Shown here: positions 63,258 through 64,000 of the stretch, one piece after another | Position numbering within the stretch: position 1 is the first letter of the stretch | How the letters are laid out: each line of letters begins with the position of its first letter | Source: Shimia haliotis | GTDB taxonomy: Bacteria > Pseudomonadota > Alphaproteobacteria > Rhodobacterales > Rhodobacteraceae | Direction of reading: 5' to 3' | Assembly (NCBI RefSeq): GCF_900114415.1 | Contig: NZ_FOSZ01000009.1 | Span: 1-64,000, forward strand | Length of the DNA stretch: 64,000 nucleotides | Program-made: the position numbers and the translations under genes | Notes under the pieces: model-generated | The model's input: only the letters and a program-made list of their open reading frames with translations | The model's database searches: none | Told to the model about the DNA's origin: nothing

Positions 63258-63785
63258 ATGTTCGACACGATGACAATGACAAAAGTAGCAGCTGCCCTTT
63301 GCGGTGCGCTGCTGATCTTCCTGCTTGGCTCCTGGGCCGCCGAAAGCATTTACCACACTGGGGCGGGTGGCCACGGTGACGATCATGCGCAGCAAGGCTA
63401 CGTGATCGAAGTAGAAGGCGGCGACAGCGCAGCAGCCGAAGTCGAGGAAGGCCCGAGCTTCGAAGAGCTCCTGGCCGCCGCCGACGTAGACAAAGGCGCA
63501 AAGGTTTTTGGCAAGTGTAAAGCCTGTCACAAACTGGAAGACGGCGCGAACGCCACTGGCCCGCATCTCTATGGGGTTGTGAACCGCGCCACCGGCTCTG
63601 TTCCCGGCTTTGGTTATTCCGGTGCACTGGTCGCTGTGACCGACACCTGGACCCCGGAAGCGCTTGACGGGTTCTTTGCCAACCCCAAAGGATACGCACC
63701 TGGAACCAAGATGTCCTTCTCCGGCCTGAAGAAAGCCAAGGACCGCGCCAATCTGATTGCATACCTGCAAACAATCGGCGGCTAA
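63258..63785 (+). CDS. cycM: Membrane-anchored cytochrome c552 (CycM-like)
   Basis: 175 residues. Uncleaved N-terminal helix (about 8-27), His/Asp/Glu-rich flexible linker (about 35-70), and a class-I cytochrome c domain with heme site CKACH (KCKACHKLEDGANATGPHLY) and axial Met in GTKMSFSGL. Such membrane-bound cytochromes carry electrons from the bc1 complex to cytochrome c oxidases. Divergent from pheA; ends at a clear terminator. Confidence 0.93.
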   Translation: MFDTMTMTKVAAALCGALLIFLLGSWAAESIYHTGAGGHGDDHAQQGYVIEVEGGDSAAAEVEEGPSFEELLAAADVDKGAKVFGKCKACHKLEDGANATGPHLYGVVNRATGSVPGFGYSGALVAVTDTWTPEALDGFFANPKGYAPGTKMSFSGLKKAKDRANLIAYLQTIGG

Positions 63786-63808
63786 TCCAGTCCCACCACG
63801 ACATTGCC

Positions 63809-63839
63809 AAAGGCCGTTGCATCCGCAGCGGCCTTTTTC
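63809..63839 (+). terminator. Rho-independent terminator of cycM
   Basis: Stem AAGGCCGTTGC/GCAGCGGCCTT (11 bp with one G-T pair, ATCC loop) followed by TTTCTTT, 24 bases after the cycM stop. Confidence 0.88.
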
Positions 63840-63893
63840 TTTGGTCTGAGTATATGTGTCGGGGAGAGGGACTTATGCGCCGATCCAAACGGT

Positions 63894-63920
63894 AGGGAGG
63901 AGGGAGGGAGGGAGGGAGGA
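63894..63920 (+). repeat. (GGGA)n microsatellite
   Basis: AGGGAGGAGGGAGGGAGGGA and onward: five to six G-tracts of three within 27 bases, matching the four-tract G-quadruplex pattern. It lies in the gap to the right of cycM; the gene it may control is outside the window. Confidence 0.7.
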
Positions 63921-64000
63921 AAAACCGTCCGGATCAGCGCAGTGTCAAATGACGCATCGCGTCGCGTCATTTCCAGGAGACCCAAACCTTTTCGCTGAAG

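Overview
The window looks like a chromosomal segment of a marine Roseobacter-group alphaproteobacterium (Rhodobacteraceae). The evidence is the combination of ccoNOQP/ccoGHIS with an FnrL-type regulator, hemC/hemE/hemF/hemN, an MttB-superfamily methyltransferase, a Hint-domain protein, a membrane-anchored CycM-type cytochrome c, and GC-rich core genes with tight TGATG/ATGA gene junctions. This is inference from gene content; no rRNA is present to confirm it.

Layout. (1) 1-6934 is accessory and visibly AT-richer than the rest. The left edge holds the start of an IS3-like transposase gene. Next come a row of secreted or membrane proteins: a PliG-like domain protein, a PTP-fold protein lacking the catalytic Arg, a kinase-fold protein, a metallophosphoesterase, a DUF4956-like membrane protein and a beta-propeller lipoprotein. 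The region ends at a 3' fragment of a tRNA-Cys gene, the expected scar of an island integrated in tRNA-Cys. (2) 7515-18509: a hybrid histidine kinase, an MttB-like protein, tRNA-Arg(ACG), a TVP38/MerA-like reductase/histidine kinase operon, rpmH-rnpA, a Hint protein and an LpxR-like outer-membrane protein. (3) 18659-24847: a proline-rich peptidoglycan-binding protein with a DUF2092 partner, then a signalling locus (LuxR-type regulator, molybdopterin-fold periplasmic protein, hybrid kinase with Hpt) around a NarL-like inverted repeat. (4) 24876-31332: a LysR gene divergent from a six-gene acyl-CoA operon able to carry a complete beta-oxidation-like cycle. (5) 31506-40019: hemE/hemC, hemF, an SDR-like protein without the active-site Lys, an RsmC-like methyltransferase, clpS, a HAD hydrolase and a D,D-carboxypeptidase with a SPOR domain. 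(6) 40077-52600: the micro-oxic respiration block (ccoS-I-H-G, AraC regulator, ccoP-Q-O-N, usp, fnrL, hemN), with three FNR boxes at class-II spacing. (7) 52654-58686: a YejABEF-type peptide ABC transporter and the 4.5S SRP RNA gene. (8) 58707-63785: a CpdB-like phosphoesterase, nudC, an SRPBCC protein, pheA and a CycM-type cytochrome.

How parts work together. FnrL probably drives ccoNOQP, ccoGHIS, usp and hemN when oxygen falls: high-affinity oxidase structural genes, their copper/assembly machinery and the oxygen-independent coproporphyrinogen oxidase sit within 12 kb, with the aerobic counterpart hemF nearby. The CycM-type cytochrome at the right end could feed electrons to such oxidases.

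Most novel material: the secreted kinase-like/pseudophosphatase/phosphoesterase row inside the tRNA-Cys island; the NarL-like operator of the molybdopterin-fold signalling locus; 11-bp-phased TACCGACG repeats in two convergent intergenic gaps; and a nearly leaderless, FNR-driven hemN start.
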